Under the pieces are notes generated by a model. It did no database searches and was not told the DNA's origin. It saw only the letters and a program-made list of their open reading frames with translations. Below, one piece after another: positions 8,697-16,396 of a DNA stretch of 64,000 nt; the first letter of the stretch is position 1; every line of letters begins with the position of its first letter. Source of the stretch: JAEUHQ01 sp964538915 (GTDB taxonomy: Bacteria > Planctomycetota > UBA1135 > UBA2386); the NCBI GenBank assembly GCA_964538915.1, contig CAZIFB010000012.1, forward strand, positions 44,169-108,168, given 5' to 3'. Position numbers and translations under genes: made by a program.

Positions 8697-10436
8697 ATGC
8701 CGCGCCGCGCGACCTTCTGGACCCTCGCCGCTCTCGCCGTGCTCGCCGCCGCGTGGCAGGCGTGGGTCCTCCGGTGGACCTGCGACGACGCCTACATCTC
8801 GTTCCGCTACGCGCAGCATTTCGTCGAGGGCCACGGTCTCGTGTTCAACCTCGATCCCGCCGAGGCGCCGGTCGAGGGCTACTCGAACTTCACGTGGACG
8901 ATCTGGCTCGCGATCGGGCAGTGGCTCGGTTGCACCGGCGCCGCGCTGGAGACGTGGTCCAACGTGTGGGGCACGCTCTGCCATGCCGCGACGGTCTGGC
9001 TGCTGGCGTTCCTCGCGTGGCGCGGCAGCAACGGTCGCGCGACGGCGCCGATCGCCGCGTGCGGCTACGCCGCGATCCACCACGCCGCGTCGTTGGCGCC
9101 CGCCGGACTCGAGACGGCGCTCTACGTCCTGCTCGTGACGAAGCTGCTGCGGTTCGCGATCGACCTGCGCTGCGCGCGACAGGCGGCGCTCGCCGGGCTC
9201 GTCGCGGCGCTCGCCGCGATGACGCGGCCCGACGGCCTCCTGCCCGCGGCGATCCTCGGCGCGTTCGTCGCGTTCGATGCGCGCACGCGCCGGGCGCCGG
9301 CGCTGTTCACGGCGTACGCGGTGCCGTTCGTGCTGGCGTTCGGTCCGTTCGTCGCGTGGCGCCGGGCCTACTACGGCTACTGGCTGCCGAACACCTTCTA
9401 CGCGAAGTCCGACGGCGGGCCGTTGCTCGGCCTCGGCGTCGAGTACCTGGTCGAGTTCGCGAAGTGCTACTGGGCGCTCGCACCGGCGCTGCTCGCGCTC
9501 GTGTGGCTCGCCGTGTCGCGAACGGAGCGGCGTCGCGCGTTCGCGATCGCGGCGTTCGTGCTGCCGTACCTCGCCTTCGTCGTGTGGGTCGGTGGCGACT
9601 TCATGTTCGCGCGGTTCCTGCTGCCGATCCTGCCGGCGCTCCTTCTCGCGCTCGATGTCGCGTTCGTGCGCGTGCAGGCCGCGTGGCTGCAGCCCCTGGT
9701 CGCCGCTGCCGTCGCCGTCGGCCTCGTGCTGCGCATCGAGCCGCCGTGGCTCGGTGACTACAACCTGCCCGTCTCGGACAACCGGCGCTTCACGATGGCC
9801 GAGATGCGCGGAGTGCCGGGCGTCAGCGCGGCCGAGGCGTTCCGTCGCGCCGGCGACGCGCTGCGCGTGCTGTTCGATGGCCTGCCGGTGCGCGTGGGAA
9901 TCGGCGGCGGTCAGGCGAACCTCGCGTACCGTTCGCGTGTGCCGGTCGCGGTCGAGTGTGCAGCGGGCCTCACCGACGCGTACCTCGCGCACTTGCCGGG
10001 CAAGCAACGCCACAAGGTCGCGCACAATCTCGATCCGTCGCACTACACGGGCTATCTCGAGCGGCGCGGCGTGCACTTCATGTTCGAGGGCAACTACGAC
10101 AAGCACGTGGGGGAGGACGGCACGACGTGGGTCGACGATGCTCCGTGGCGCCAGATCTGGTTCCCGAGCGACATGGTCGACTGGTCGCCGACGTCGCCGA
10201 TCCCGGTGCCGGCGCGCCTCGCCGTCTACGACCGGGACCTGATGCGCGAACTGCGGAAGCGCGCCCCGACGATGGTGGCCGTCGACCTCGAGAAGTTCCT
10301 CGACGACTACGTCGCGGCGCTGCCGTCGAAGACGAAGGACCAGGTGCGCGCGGACTACGAGCGCTTCCGGCGCGTGTGGTTCGACCACACGCAGGACCCG
10401 GCGCGGCAGAAGGCGTTCGAGGACTGGCTGCGGTGA
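8697..10436 (+). CDS. GT-C-like polytopic membrane glycosyltransferase candidate
   Basis: A 579-residue integral membrane protein. The first helix (about residues 7-25) is followed by a loop with WTCDDAYISFRYAQHFVEG and later PVEGYSNFTW. The acidic pair in the first extracytoplasmic loop followed by an 'SFRYA...G.GLVFN' motif is typical of GT-C-fold lipid-dependent glycosyltransferases and their uncharacterised relatives. About nine more hydrophobic helices extend to residue 350. The C-terminal 220 residues are a soluble, presumably periplasmic, domain rich in aromatic residues. In the family the donor is usually a polyprenyl-phosphate sugar; donor and acceptor are unknown here. A convergent hairpin separates it from the carbonic anhydrase gene. 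Confidence 0.75.
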   Translation: MPRRATFWTLAALAVLAAAWQAWVLRWTCDDAYISFRYAQHFVEGHGLVFNLDPAEAPVEGYSNFTWTIWLAIGQWLGCTGAALETWSNVWGTLCHAATVWLLAFLAWRGSNGRATAPIAACGYAAIHHAASLAPAGLETALYVLLVTKLLRFAIDLRCARQAALAGLVAALAAMTRPDGLLPAAILGAFVAFDARTRRAPALFTAYAVPFVLAFGPFVAWRRAYYGYWLPNTFYAKSDGGPLLGLGVEYLVEFAKCYWALAPALLALVWLAVSRTERRRAFAIAAFVLPYLAFVVWVGGDFMFARFLLPILPALLLALDVAFVRVQAAWLQPLVAAAVAVGLVLRIEPPWLGDYNLPVSDNRRFTMAEMRGVPGVSAAEAFRRAGDALRVLFDGLPVRVGIGGGQANLAYRSRVPVAVECAAGLTDAYLAHLPGKQRHKVAHNLDPSHYTGYLERRGVHFMFEGNYDKHVGEDGTTWVDDAPWRQIWFPSDMVDWSPTSPIPVPARLAVYDRDLMRELRKRAPTMVAVDLEKFLDDYVAALPSKTKDQVRADYERFRRVWFDHTQDPARQKAFEDWLR

Positions 10437-10437
10437 G

Positions 10438-10471
10438 CTGGCGCCGCGGGTCGTGCATCGACCCGCGCCAG
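10438..10471. terminator. Bidirectional hairpin terminator
   Basis: Between convergent genes, CGCGGGTCG (10445-10453) pairs perfectly with CGACCCGCG (10459-10467) around a 5-base loop. The stem extends as CTGG/CCAG (10438-10441 with 10468-10471) after a 3-base bulge. There is no T-run, as is common in very GC-rich genomes, so factor-independent action is uncertain. Confidence 0.55.
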
Positions 10472-10473
10472 GG

Positions 10474-12165
10474 TCACGCGGGTTTCTTGCGGGTCAGGAA
10501 CAGCGCCGCGCCCATCGACAGGACACCGAGCGTCGCGAGCCAGACGCGCGGATCGAGCCACCACGCGGCGCCGCCGGTCGGGTGAGCGCCCGCGTCGTCG
10601 TGACCGTGGCCTTCGTGTCCGGAGGTCGCGGCGTGTTCGCCGTGCGCATCGTGCGGAGACCCGTGCGTTTCGTCGCCGTGCGTTCCGTGCGCGGCGGCGG
10701 GCTCGTTGCCGTGTTCGTCCGGTTCGGTGGCGTGTCCGTGCGCGGGTGCGTGTCCGTGCGACGGCTTCGTCTCCCCGCCGGGCGCGGCCGCCGGCATCGT
10801 GTCGTTCGACGGCGTGTCCTTGAGCCAAGCGACGTCCCCGGTCGCCAGGTCGTAGACCGCCGGCAGGATCGCGAACCGCCCTTCGGTCTCGAGCCGCTGC
10901 AGGAGCGGGCTGCGCGTGCGCGCCTCGGCGACCGACCGCAGCACGTTGCCGCGCACGGCGCGGGTGACGAGATCGGCGCCCTTGTCACCGTCGACCTGGG
11001 CGCGCGCGACCGAGGGCTCGAGGCGCGCCAGCAGCGAACGCATGTTCGGCGACAGTTCGGCGCCCTCGGGATGTTCGGACGCCGCCTGGATCGCGCCGCA
11101 GCGGCTGTGGCCCATCACGACGAGCAGTGAGGCGCCGGTGTGACCCGCCGCGTATTCGATGCTCGCGAGCGTGTCGTCGTTGATCGTGTTGCCCGCGACG
11201 CGGATCACGAAGAGCTCGCCGAGGCCGGCGTCGAAGACGTGTTCGGGCGCGACTCGCGAGTCCGAGCACGTGAGCACGATCGCGAGCGGCTGCTGGCCGT
11301 GCGTGAGTTCTTCGCGGCGCTTGCCGGAGATGTCGCCCGCGGCCTGGCCGGCGCCGAGGAAGCGGCGGTGGCCCGCCTGCAGCATTCGGAGAGCGACGTG
11401 CGGCGGGACGCCCGCCGGGGCGGCGGCCGTGGGTTCCGTCTTCGTCTGCGCCTCGGCCGGCATCGGGCGCGTCGGCAGCCACTCGACTTCGCCCGAGGCG
11501 AGGTGGTAGCGCGCGCCGACCATGCGGAAGCGGCCGACCGACGCATACCGGCGCAGCAGCTGGCTGCGGCGCAGGCACTCCTGGACGGTGTAGTGCACGT
11601 TCTCTTCTTCTGCGGCAGCGCACAGTTCGGCGCCGGAGAAAGCGCGTGCCTTCGCGCGGCGGACCGCCGGTTCGATCTGTTCGAGGAGCTGCTGCACCGC
11701 CTGGCTCGGCGCGTCGTGGCCGGTTCCGTTGCCGGGCGACTCGACCTGCGCGACGGTCGCCGCGACCGCGCCGCACTTCTCGTGGCCGAGGACGACGCAC
11801 AAGGGGACGTTCAGGTGTTCGACCGCGTACTCGATGCTCGCGAGCGTCTCCGGGTCGCACGTGTGACCCGCGACGCGGACGACGAACAGTTCGCCGAGCC
11901 CCGCGTTGAAGACGTGTTCGGGCGGCACGCGGCTGTCGGCGCAGCACAGCACGATCGCCATCGGGCTCTGGCCCCGAGCGAGCGTCCGCCGGACGCCGTC
12001 GCCGAGAGGCTGCGGCACGGAGCGATCCGCGGCGAAGCGGCGATTGCCCTCCTGCAGGGCGCGCATCGCATCGTCCGGGCTGCGTTGGGCAGACAGCGAG
12101 CCTGCGGCGAGCGAGCCGATGGCGAGCAGCAGGCTGGCGGTGCGGAATCGAGAGACAGGTCCCAT
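10474..12165 (-). CDS. Exported, membrane-anchored tandem beta-carbonic anhydrase
   Basis: A 563-residue protein with two complete beta-carbonic anhydrase domains. The ATG at 12165 has a GGAG eight bases upstream and opens a signal peptide ending near LSAQ27. Domain 1 (about 30-230) has zinc ligands Cys75, His128 and Cys131 with the Asp77/Arg79 dyad (CADSR, GHEKC). Domain 2 (about 255-450) has Cys300, His353 and Cys356 with Asp302/Arg304 (CSDSR, GHSRC). Residues 465-530 form a stalk with 15 histidines, and about 540-556 is a C-terminal transmembrane helix followed by RKK. Both halves keep every catalytic residue, so one chain could build the normal dimer. It would hydrate CO2 in the periplasm, anchored to the inner membrane; the His stalk may buffer protons or hold zinc. 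Confidence 0.9.
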   Translation of the reverse strand: MGPVSRFRTASLLLAIGSLAAGSLSAQRSPDDAMRALQEGNRRFAADRSVPQPLGDGVRRTLARGQSPMAIVLCCADSRVPPEHVFNAGLGELFVVRVAGHTCDPETLASIEYAVEHLNVPLCVVLGHEKCGAVAATVAQVESPGNGTGHDAPSQAVQQLLEQIEPAVRRAKARAFSGAELCAAAEEENVHYTVQECLRRSQLLRRYASVGRFRMVGARYHLASGEVEWLPTRPMPAEAQTKTEPTAAAPAGVPPHVALRMLQAGHRRFLGAGQAAGDISGKRREELTHGQQPLAIVLTCSDSRVAPEHVFDAGLGELFVIRVAGNTINDDTLASIEYAAGHTGASLLVVMGHSRCGAIQAASEHPEGAELSPNMRSLLARLEPSVARAQVDGDKGADLVTRAVRGNVLRSVAEARTRSPLLQRLETEGRFAILPAVYDLATGDVAWLKDTPSNDTMPAAAPGGETKPSHGHAPAHGHATEPDEHGNEPAAAHGTHGDETHGSPHDAHGEHAATSGHEGHGHDDAGAHPTGGAAWWLDPRVWLATLGVLSMGAALFLTRKKPA

Positions 12166-12499
12166 GCAGCGATCTCCGTGTCGTCGGGTCGCACGACGAA
12201 TCGGCAGCGACTGTGGGGGAACTGGACGATGCCGCGCACGGCACCGTGACACCGCGGCCTCGACTCCGGCGGGTTTCGTGGTCCGGAGAGCGCCAAACCA
12301 CGCCGTCCCCGCGCCGGCCATTGACCCGACCGCGGCGGTCGCTACCGTTCTTCGCCTTCCATCCCGGGCAACCGTGTCCGCGGATCGCTACCCGTCTGCG
12401 GCGGCTGCGCCGGGTCGCACCGAGCCCGATGCCGCGCGGCCCGTTCTCCGACGGGCCACCCCAACGATGTCATCTCCGAGCCCTACCCCCCGCACCGCC
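12166..12499. promoter_or_regulatory. Divergent intergenic region with candidate fusA promoter
   Basis: This 334-base gap lies between the divergent carbonic anhydrase and fusA genes. It holds a plus-strand TTGACC (12321-12326), a 16-base spacer and TACCGT (12343-12348), which fit -35 and -10 elements. The spacer contains a perfect inverted repeat, CGACCGC-G-GCGGTCG (12327-12341). If used, it would give a leader of roughly 145 bases before the fusA ATG. I see no ribosomal-protein or tuf gene and no riboswitch in the remainder. Confidence 0.3.
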
Positions 12500-14593
12500 A
12501 TGTCCGACAAGAAGGATTCGAAGGACGTCCAGACCATCAAGACGTTCCGCAACTTCGGCGTCATCGCGCACATCGACGCGGGCAAGACGACGTTCAGCGA
12601 GCGCATCCTCTACATCACCGGCAAGAGCCACAAGATCGGTGAGGTGCACGAGGGTGCTGCCACGATGGACTACCTCGAGGAAGAGCGGAAGCGCGGCATC
12701 ACGATCACGTCCGCCGCGACGACGTGCTTCTGGCGCCAGCACCGGATGAGCCTGATCGACACGCCAGGCCACGTCGACTTCACCGCGGAAGTGGAGCGTT
12801 CGCTGCGCGTGCTCGACGGCGCGGTCGGTGTGTTCTGCGCAGTCGCTGGTGTGCAGCCGCAGTCCGAGACGGTCTGGCGCCAGGCCAACCGCTACAAGGT
12901 CCCGCGCATCGCGTTCGTCAACAAGATGGACCGCACGGGCGCTGACTTCTACAAGGCCGTCGAGTCGATGCGCACGCGGCTCTACGCCAACCCCGTGCCG
13001 CTCGTGATGCCGATCGGCAAGGAGAAGTCCTTCCAGGGCGTCGTCGATCTCATCAACATGAAGGCCTGCGTGTGGGCCGACGACGACGCGCGCGAGATGA
13101 CCGTCGGGGACGTTCCCGACGAGCTGCTCGCCGAAGCGAAGAAGCGCCGCGAGCAGATGGTGGAAGCCGTCGCCGAGTGCCACGACACCGTGCTTGAGAA
13201 GTTCGTCGAGGGCGAGGAGGTCACGATCCCCGAGATCATGATGGCCATCCGTCAGGGCACCTTGGACCTCAAGATCACGCCGGTCTTCTGCGGCTCCGCG
13301 TTCAAGGACAAGGGCGTGCAGAACGTGCTCGACGCGATCGTCGACTTCCTGCCGAGCCCGATCGACGTGCCGGCGATCGAGGGCTTCAACCCGGAGAACG
13401 ACGAGAAGGTCCAGCGTCCGCTGATGCCCGACCAGCCGTTCGCGGGGCTCGTGTTCAAGACGATCAGCGATCCGAACGGCGACCTCACCTTCATCCGCAT
13501 CTACACGGGTGAGATGAACCAGGGCGAGAAGTACTACAACGCCCGCACGCGCCGCTTCGAGCGCATCGGCCGCCTCGTGCGCATGCATGCGGCACAGCGC
13601 GAGCCGATCGACACCGCGCGCGCCGGTGACATCGTCGCCGCAGTCGGCATCAAGGACTCGATCACGGGCGACACGCTGTCGACCCGCGAGAACCCGGTGA
13701 TCTACGAAGCGATGAACTTCCCGGACACCGTCATCAGCATGGCGATCGAGCCGAAGTCGAGCGGCGATCGCGACAAGCTCTCGGAAGTCATCGGGAAGCT
13801 CGTGCGCGAGGATCCGACGTTCAAGGCGCGCACCGACGAACAGACCGGCCAGATGGTCATCTCGGGCATGGGCGAGCTGCACCTCGAAGTGAAGTGCAAC
13901 ATGATCATGAACGACTACAAGATCGGCGTGACGGTCGGCCGTCCGAAGGTCGCGTACAAGATGACGCTGAAGGGGCCGAAGACGGTCGAAGCGCGCCACA
14001 TCAAGCAGTCGGGTGGTTCGGGTCAGTTCGCCGTTGCCCGCGTGAGGTTCAGCACCGACCCCGAAGTCGAGGACCTCAAGTTCGTCGACGCGGTGAAGGG
14101 CGGCTCGGTCCCGCGCGAGTACATCCCGGCAGTCGAATCCGGCATCGAAGCCGCGATCAAGGGCGGTGGCCGCATCGGCTTCCCGTACTGCAAGGTCGTC
14201 GCCGAGCTCTACGACGGCCAGGCGCACGACGTCGACTCGAGCGCGATGGCGTTCGAGGCGGCGGGTGTGCTCGCGTTCCGCATGGCTGCGGAAGGCAACA
14301 GCCAGCTGCTCGAGCCGATCATGAAGATCGAGATCGAGGCGCCCGAGGAAAAGACCGGCGACGTCATCGGTGACCTCAGCTCCCGTCGCGGTCTCGTCGA
14401 GGAGATGATCAGCAAGCCGGGCGGCATTTCCGCCGTCACCGGCAAGGTTCCGCTCGCCGAGATGTTCCAGTACTCGACGACGCTGCGTTCGCTGACGCAG
14501 GGCCGCGGGACCTACACGATGGAGCCGGCGTCGTACGAGCCGGTGCCGCCGAACATCGCCGAGAAGGTTCTCGCCGAAGTCGTGAAGGGATGA
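12500..14593 (+). CDS. fusA: Translation elongation factor G
   Basis: A 697-residue GTPase that drives ribosomal translocation and, with ribosome recycling factor, subunit splitting. GTP-binding motifs: G1 AHIDAGKTT (about residues 23-31), G2 switch region with ERKRGITI, G3 DTPGHVDF, G4 NKMD and a later G5-type GSA. Domains II to V follow in normal order, with a PxxxExG-type C-terminal fold near the end. The ATG at 12500 begins MSDKKDSKD; the frame is open far upstream but only this start gives the family N-terminus. It stands alone rather than in an rpsL-rpsG-fusA-tuf operon, which is common for extra EF-G copies and for scattered genomes, so whether it is the main EF-G or a paralogue cannot be told from the window. 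Confidence 0.96.
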   Translation: MSDKKDSKDVQTIKTFRNFGVIAHIDAGKTTFSERILYITGKSHKIGEVHEGAATMDYLEEERKRGITITSAATTCFWRQHRMSLIDTPGHVDFTAEVERSLRVLDGAVGVFCAVAGVQPQSETVWRQANRYKVPRIAFVNKMDRTGADFYKAVESMRTRLYANPVPLVMPIGKEKSFQGVVDLINMKACVWADDDAREMTVGDVPDELLAEAKKRREQMVEAVAECHDTVLEKFVEGEEVTIPEIMMAIRQGTLDLKITPVFCGSAFKDKGVQNVLDAIVDFLPSPIDVPAIEGFNPENDEKVQRPLMPDQPFAGLVFKTISDPNGDLTFIRIYTGEMNQGEKYYNARTRRFERIGRLVRMHAAQREPIDTARAGDIVAAVGIKDSITGDTLSTRENPVIYEAMNFPDTVISMAIEPKSSGDRDKLSEVIGKLVREDPTFKARTDEQTGQMVISGMGELHLEVKCNMIMNDYKIGVTVGRPKVAYKMTLKGPKTVEARHIKQSGGSGQFAVARVRFSTDPEVEDLKFVDAVKGGSVPREYIPAVESGIEAAIKGGGRIGFPYCKVVAELYDGQAHDVDSSAMAFEAAGVLAFRMAAEGNSQLLEPIMKIEIEAPEEKTGDVIGDLSSRRGLVEEMISKPGGISAVTGKVPLAEMFQYSTTLRSLTQGRGTYTMEPASYEPVPPNIAEKVLAEVVKG

Positions 14594-14605
14594 TCGGGTG
14601 AGCCG

Positions 14606-14625
14606 CGCCGCCGTCGCAGGCGGCG
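14606..14625. terminator. Hairpin between fusA and the convergent cupin
   Basis: CGCCGCC (14606-14612) pairs with GGCGGCG (14619-14625) around a 6-base loop, 12 bases after the fusA stop. There is no T-run. It is placed as a terminator for fusA and possibly for the convergent cupin gene. Confidence 0.45.
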
Positions 14626-14671
14626 TGACACACGCGAACAGCACGCGGGCTCCGGCGCGAAGGCGCCTCGG

Positions 14672-15013
14672 TCAGCCGGCCAGCAGCACGCCTTCGTGCG
14701 CGAGTGCGAGCAGGACGCACGGCCTGTCGCCCGGCAGCGCCACGGGAGAGTGCGTCGACCCGTCGTCATAGTCGACGAACTCGCCGGCGCGATGCTCGCC
14801 GCGCTCGTCGCGGTAGCCGCCCTGCAGCACCAGGACCGCCTCGACGCCGCGGTGCGTGTGGCGCGGATAGCCGTGTCCGGGATCCATCCGGATCAGTGCC
14901 AGCACGCGGCCGGTGGCCCGGTCGCTCGCGTAGAAGTGGATCGCGACGCCTGGATAGCGCGTCGTGCGCCACGGGATCGCACCGAGGTCCGTCCGGCTAT
15001 CCTGTCGCTCCAT
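14672..15013 (-). CDS. Single-domain cupin protein
   Basis: A 113-residue protein with one cupin fold. The first cupin motif is clear: PRHTHRGVEAVLVLQG gives two His and one Glu metal ligands, followed by a GEHRAGEFVDYDDGSTHSPV second motif with the last His. Such stand-alone cupins act as small dioxygenases, isomerases or metal/ligand sensors, and the resemblance to ChrR-type C-terminal cupins ('PxHxHxGxEexLVLeG') suggests a sensor or detoxification role, though no partner sigma factor is present. The ATG at 15013 is shared through CATG (15011-15014) with the divergent PTPS gene; a TTG at 15052 is a longer alternative start. Confidence 0.75.
   Translation of the reverse strand: MERQDSRTDLGAIPWRTTRYPGVAIHFYASDRATGRVLALIRMDPGHGYPRHTHRGVEAVLVLQGGYRDERGEHRAGEFVDYDDGSTHSPVALPGDRPCVLLALAHEGVLLAG
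14998..15003 (+). promoter_or_regulatory. Candidate -10 element TATCCT for the PTPS gene
   Basis: TATCCT lies 8 bases before the ATG at 15012, inside the coding sequence of the divergent cupin gene. No Shine-Dalgarno is present. This fits the short-leader pattern seen elsewhere in the window. Confidence 0.4.
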
Positions 15014-15512
15014 GACCGCCCCGAGAGAAACCTGGTCGATCGAGATCGACAAGGACTACCTGAAGTTCAGCGCCGCGCACTTCCTGATCTTCCCCGATGG
15101 CTCGGCGGAGCGCCTGCACGGCCACAACTACCGGGTCTACGTCGACCTCCACACGGACCTGGACGCCCACGGTCTGGTCGTGAACTTCCAGGAGATCAAG
15201 CCGATGGTGCGCGCGATCTGCGACGAACTCGACGAGCACCTGCTGATTCCGGGGCGGCACCCGGTGCTCACGGTGACACAAGACGGGGGCCACCTCGAGA
15301 TCCGCTACCGCGAGCGTCGCTACCTCGTGCCGGCCGAGGAGGTCATCGTCCTGCCGATCGGCAACACCAGCGCCGAGAACCTCGCCGCGTGGTTCGGGCG
15401 AACGCTGCGCGAGCGGATGCGCGAGGCGTGGCCGAGGCTCGTCGTGCGGCGGCTCTCGATCGGGGTCGAGGAGACGCCGGGGCAGCGCGGCGTGTGGGCG
15501 CTCAGCGAGTAG
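15012..15512 (+). CDS. 6-pyruvoyl-tetrahydropterin synthase-family protein (PTPS-III-like)
   Basis: A 166-residue T-fold protein of the COG0720 family. Zinc ligands are His23 (FSAAHFL) and His36/His38 (LHGHNY). The late VEETPG carries the substrate-anchoring Glu. The usual catalytic Cys of QueD (CxxxHGH) is Ala32, while Glu33 gives the ExxHGH pattern (AERLHGH). From the literature as I recall it, ExxHGH marks PTPS-III enzymes, which make 6-hydroxymethyl-dihydropterin for folate synthesis in place of FolB; QueD enzymes for queuosine have the Cys. A 26-residue loop around residues 80-105 is slightly long for the family. No queC/E/F or folate genes are next to it, so the assignment rests on the motif. 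Confidence 0.82.
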   Translation: MTAPRETWSIEIDKDYLKFSAAHFLIFPDGSAERLHGHNYRVYVDLHTDLDAHGLVVNFQEIKPMVRAICDELDEHLLIPGRHPVLTVTQDGGHLEIRYRERRYLVPAEEVIVLPIGNTSAENLAAWFGRTLRERMREAWPRLVVRRLSIGVEETPGQRGVWALSE

Positions 15513-15518
15513 TCGCCG

Positions 15519-15815
15519 TCACTCCGCAGCAGGTGCGCGATAGCCGTGCAGCCAGCGCGCCGGCCCTTCGCCGCAGTTGCGCACCGTGTGTCGGGTGCCG
15601 GCCGGGATGCGCAACTCGTCGCCGGCTGCCATCCGGATCGTGCGATCGCCCAGCATGACCAAGCAGTCGCCTTCGAGCAGGAACACGATCTCGTCGTCGT
15701 CGTGCAGGAAGTCGTGCCACACCTGACCGGGTGGATCGACCCACACGTCGCACGAGAACCCCTGGGCGGCCCAGTCGCAGCGGATGTCGTCCTTGTCGAT
15801 CCTCGTTCGTTGCAC
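15519..15815 (-). CDS. Single-domain cupin protein
   Basis: A 98-residue cupin. The GTG at 15815 is chosen because GGGAGAG stands just upstream (minus strand, 15826-15820) and the protein then starts right at the fold. Motif 1 is degenerate (WHDFLHDDDEIVFLLEGD, one clear His and a Glu), motif 2 is normal (GDELRIPAGTRHTVRN). The small-cupin pattern 'WHDFxHxxDExxxLLEG' is typical of the 'cupin domain-containing protein' group fused or adjacent to many pathways, with no assigned chemistry. It converges with the PTPS gene with 6 bases between them; nothing shows a shared role. The long non-coding stretch upstream probably carries its promoter. Confidence 0.7.
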   Translation of the reverse strand: MQRTRIDKDDIRCDWAAQGFSCDVWVDPPGQVWHDFLHDDDEIVFLLEGDCLVMLGDRTIRMAAGDELRIPAGTRHTVRNCGEGPARWLHGYRAPAAE

Positions 15816-16396
15816 GGAGCTCTCCCGGTGCGCCGATGCGTTCGTCGGTCGCCGCGGGTGGTGGGCCGCGCCGGCCGTGTGGTGTTCGGTGGACCGGATC
15901 AAACCGCACGACCCGGCCGGAGGGAAGATGCAACCCGCAGGAGCTGCATCGCTCGGGTGCTTCACCCCGATCGCAAGGCGGGCAGGGGGATCGCAGCGCC
16001 GAGCCGCCGCGAACGCGGCAAACTAGCTCCGCCGCAGCTCGGGTAACACGCTACCGCGACACGGACTCCGCCTACCAACGCGGGTCGAAGGGCGGGCGCG
16101 ATCGCGCCGCTGCCCGGCACTCCGCTCGGCTTTGCACCGGGAAAGTGCTCCTGCCCCCAAGGCACCGGCCGAGCACGAAACGTGTCGACCAACTCGCTGA
16201 CTGGCCGACTGCACCATGGGCTTGCGCCCGAGAACAGACCCCTCTGATTCGCGGTGCCGCTTCGGCGTCCGAAGACTCGACTCGGAAGACCTTGGGGACA
16301 GGAAGTGCTCCGCAAGGGGCATGGACCTCGCGGAACGCCGGTTCAGACGCGCGGGGCGGAGGCGCGGGTTCCGTCGCGAATGCAGAAAACGCGCGA
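15816..16396 (-). ncRNA. Structured non-coding stretch; candidate minus-strand RNA
   Basis: These 581 bases have no convincing gene on either strand. Between 16139 and 16312 there is a long-range pairing: CCTGCCCCCAAGG (16150-16162) with CCTTGGGGACAGG (16290-16302). Read as minus-strand RNA all 13 positions pair, one as G-U; read as plus-strand RNA that position is an A-C mismatch. Inside lie several minus-strand hairpins, including GGGC-GCAA-GCCC (16229-16218), which has a GNRA tetraloop only on the minus strand. A further hairpin GCCGC-GTTC-GCGGC sits near 16005-16018. I looked for RNase P, tmRNA, SRP and 6S signatures and found none. The boundaries of any transcript are unknown. Confidence 0.35.

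Noticed and set aside
12470..14644. Long antisense open frame opposite fusA
   Set aside because: fusA is unambiguous and the antisense product is Arg/His/Asp-rich without domains.
15816..16396. RNase P, tmRNA, SRP or 6S RNA
   Set aside because: The conserved core sequences of the first three were not found on either strand; the 6S match is only in length and rod shape.
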